This document shows, piece by piece, positions 36,782 to 37,773 of a stretch of 37,773 nucleotides of DNA (positions within the stretch are counted from its first letter, which is position 1; each line of letters opens with the position of its first letter). Below the pieces are notes generated by a model. That model saw only the letters and a list, made by a program, of their open reading frames with translations. It made no database searches and was not told the DNA's origin. This DNA comes from Amphibacillus sediminis NBRC 103570 (GTDB lineage: Bacteria; Bacillota; Bacilli; Bacillales; Amphibacillaceae), in contig NZ_BCQW01000027.1 in assembly GCF_001552275.1 (NCBI RefSeq), positions 1 through 37,773 on the forward strand. Direction: 5' to 3'. A program made the position numbers and the translations under genes.

Positions 36782-36997
36782 TAAAGTGAAACTTCGTTCA
36801 GTGGGGGGTTCGACCGATAGGATGTGCTTGTACAGACGTTGCGACACGACATCGCGAACTAAGTCAGCTTCCTCTCCCCCCTCTGAGCGTTAGTTGAACC
36901 ATCGAGACGTTAATGGCTGTTGGATCTCGCACTTAGACATGACGTGGTTACTTATTTCTTGAATTGGGAGTCTTATAGACAGTTACACTGCGATATA
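36782..36997 (+). repeat. Structured interspersed repeat, copy 6 (internally deleted)
   Basis: Starts TAAAGTGAAACTTCG and ends ACACTGCGATA. About 40 bases of the 3' domain are gone (the AAAAGCCCTTCGATGGGGC to CAGCC part), while the 5' domain is kept with some decay (GACGTTG opposite CGACATC). The GGA-loop hairpin reads CGATAGGATGTGC (36815-36827). Abuts the fruA terminator directly. Confidence 0.9.
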
Positions 36998-37206
36998 TGC
37001 TTACCTAACCATGTGAGCCCAGCCCTTATCTAACCTATTTCACTGTTTGTATCAGGTGGATTGATTTTAAGGGTAATCGGAAAATAGTGTGGAAAGAGGG
37101 TTAAAAGGAACCCTCCTCCATTGCCTTAGTCAGTGTGGAAAAATCAGCACCATAAATTTCTTCATACACCCATTCATAGCCAGTTTGTGCCCAATTCGGG
37201 AATTGA

Positions 37207-37773
37207 TCAGATAACATTTTTCCAAAAAAAATAAGTCATCAATTCTTTAGGAACATTTGTAAGCCATTTTTGGTACAGTTTATATGCTTCGTTGATTGAT
37301 TCAGCTTCATAGATGTCAAAAAATTGCTCTTTAAGTTCGTATGCTTGACCAAGTAACGGGAACTTGTCAGTCCATACTTGCAATTTTATTTGATCATCGA
37401 AGTCGTTAAGGTCTCTTCGTCTTGTAAGAAGTACATAACGATCTCCCATAAGTTGTCTACGTTCTTTGAATGACACATTTTGCCGGTTAGCTTTTCGGAT
37501 TTTCTCTAAGGCTTCATTGGCTAATTTTACAACATGAAACTTGTCAATTACGATTTTGGCATGTAGTATTACTGTATTAACAGCACTTTTATAAAGATTC
37601 CACATATCCATTGCCACAAGTTCAATTTTATCAATGTCTTGGAGCTTTGATAGGTAACTGATAACCGTATCTTTATTACGTTTACGTAAGATATCTATTA
37701 CCGACTTGTTTTCAGCATCTGTGAGGACGCACCGATAGTTTTTAAGCAAATGGACTTCATCAATACCAAGCCA
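37207..37773 (-). pseudogene. ISL3-family transposase, partial
   Basis: Runs off the right edge of the window: the frame is open through 37773 (GIDEVHLLKNYRCVLTDAEN). It shows the DDE_Tnp_ISL3 core: VAMDMWNLYKSAV, then AKIVIDKFHVVKLANEALEK with the second acidic residue, and RRDLNDFD. The C-terminus stops early after TNVPKELMTYFFWKNVI, before the usual NAYTEGLNN segment, so this end is truncated or frameshifted. A sequence GGGTAATCGGAAAATAGTG at 37069-37087 may be part of its terminal repeat (inferred from style only). About 210 bases from repeat copy 6. Confidence 0.75.

Noticed and set aside
37100-37206. Run reading NWAQTGYEWVYEEIYGAD downstream of the ISL3 fragment
   Set aside because: Open for about 35 codons in a frame different from the transposase and not recognised; may be a remnant of another gene or the frameshifted tail, but evidence is too thin.

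Overview
The window is low-GC Firmicutes DNA, most likely from a motile, spore-forming Bacillaceae species. The evidence is AT-rich sequence, strong GGAGG ribosome binding sites, Bacillus-type flagellar, competence and degSU gene order, and a Spo0E-like phosphatase. An alkaliphilic or halotolerant genus such as Amphibacillus or Virgibacillus would fit, but the species cannot be fixed from sequence alone.

Layout. 1-12550 (minus strand) is the conserved Bacillus block degS-degU-degV-comFA-comFC-yvyF-flgM-flgN-flgK-flgL-yviE-fliW-csrA-hag, ending in the flagellin gene. Two good SigD promoters (flgM, hag) and a textbook CsrA target in the hag leader make the late flagellar circuit readable: FlgM holds SigD, FliW and CsrA gate flagellin translation, FlgN/FlgK/FlgL build the hook-filament junction. 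13336-19212 (minus) is a carbohydrate ABC importer (lipoprotein plus two permeases, no ATPase) with a YesM/YesN-type two-component system. It sits between degS and yvyE, genes that lie close together in B. subtilis. 19538-20815 (plus) has yvyE and a small DUF6366-type membrane protein. 20816-22383 is decayed DNA ending in a wrecked type I restriction specificity gene. 22508-25119 is a class D sortase plus class B penicillin-binding protein operon. 25500-36637 holds ydjO, an aldo/keto reductase, glpK with a long regulated leader, ppc, remnants of IS21 and IS3 elements, a small membrane protein, a Spo0E-like gene and a fructose PTS gene. The right edge cuts an ISL3-type transposase.

The most unusual feature is a roughly 250-bp, strongly structured, non-coding repeat present six times (from 2719, 12931, 20217, 26042, 29126 and 36782), always in the same orientation whatever the direction of neighbouring genes. 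Each copy has a 5' domain closed by a long stem (CGTTCAGTGGGG with CCCCACTGAACG) and a 3' domain closed by ACTGGCTG/CAGCCAGT. Copies split the flgL-yviE junction, lie inside the glpK leader, and flank the transporter block. Five of six copies carry a small hairpin with a GGA loop resembling a CsrA site, in a genome whose csrA and flagellin leader are in the same window. I do not recognise this repeat as a named family.
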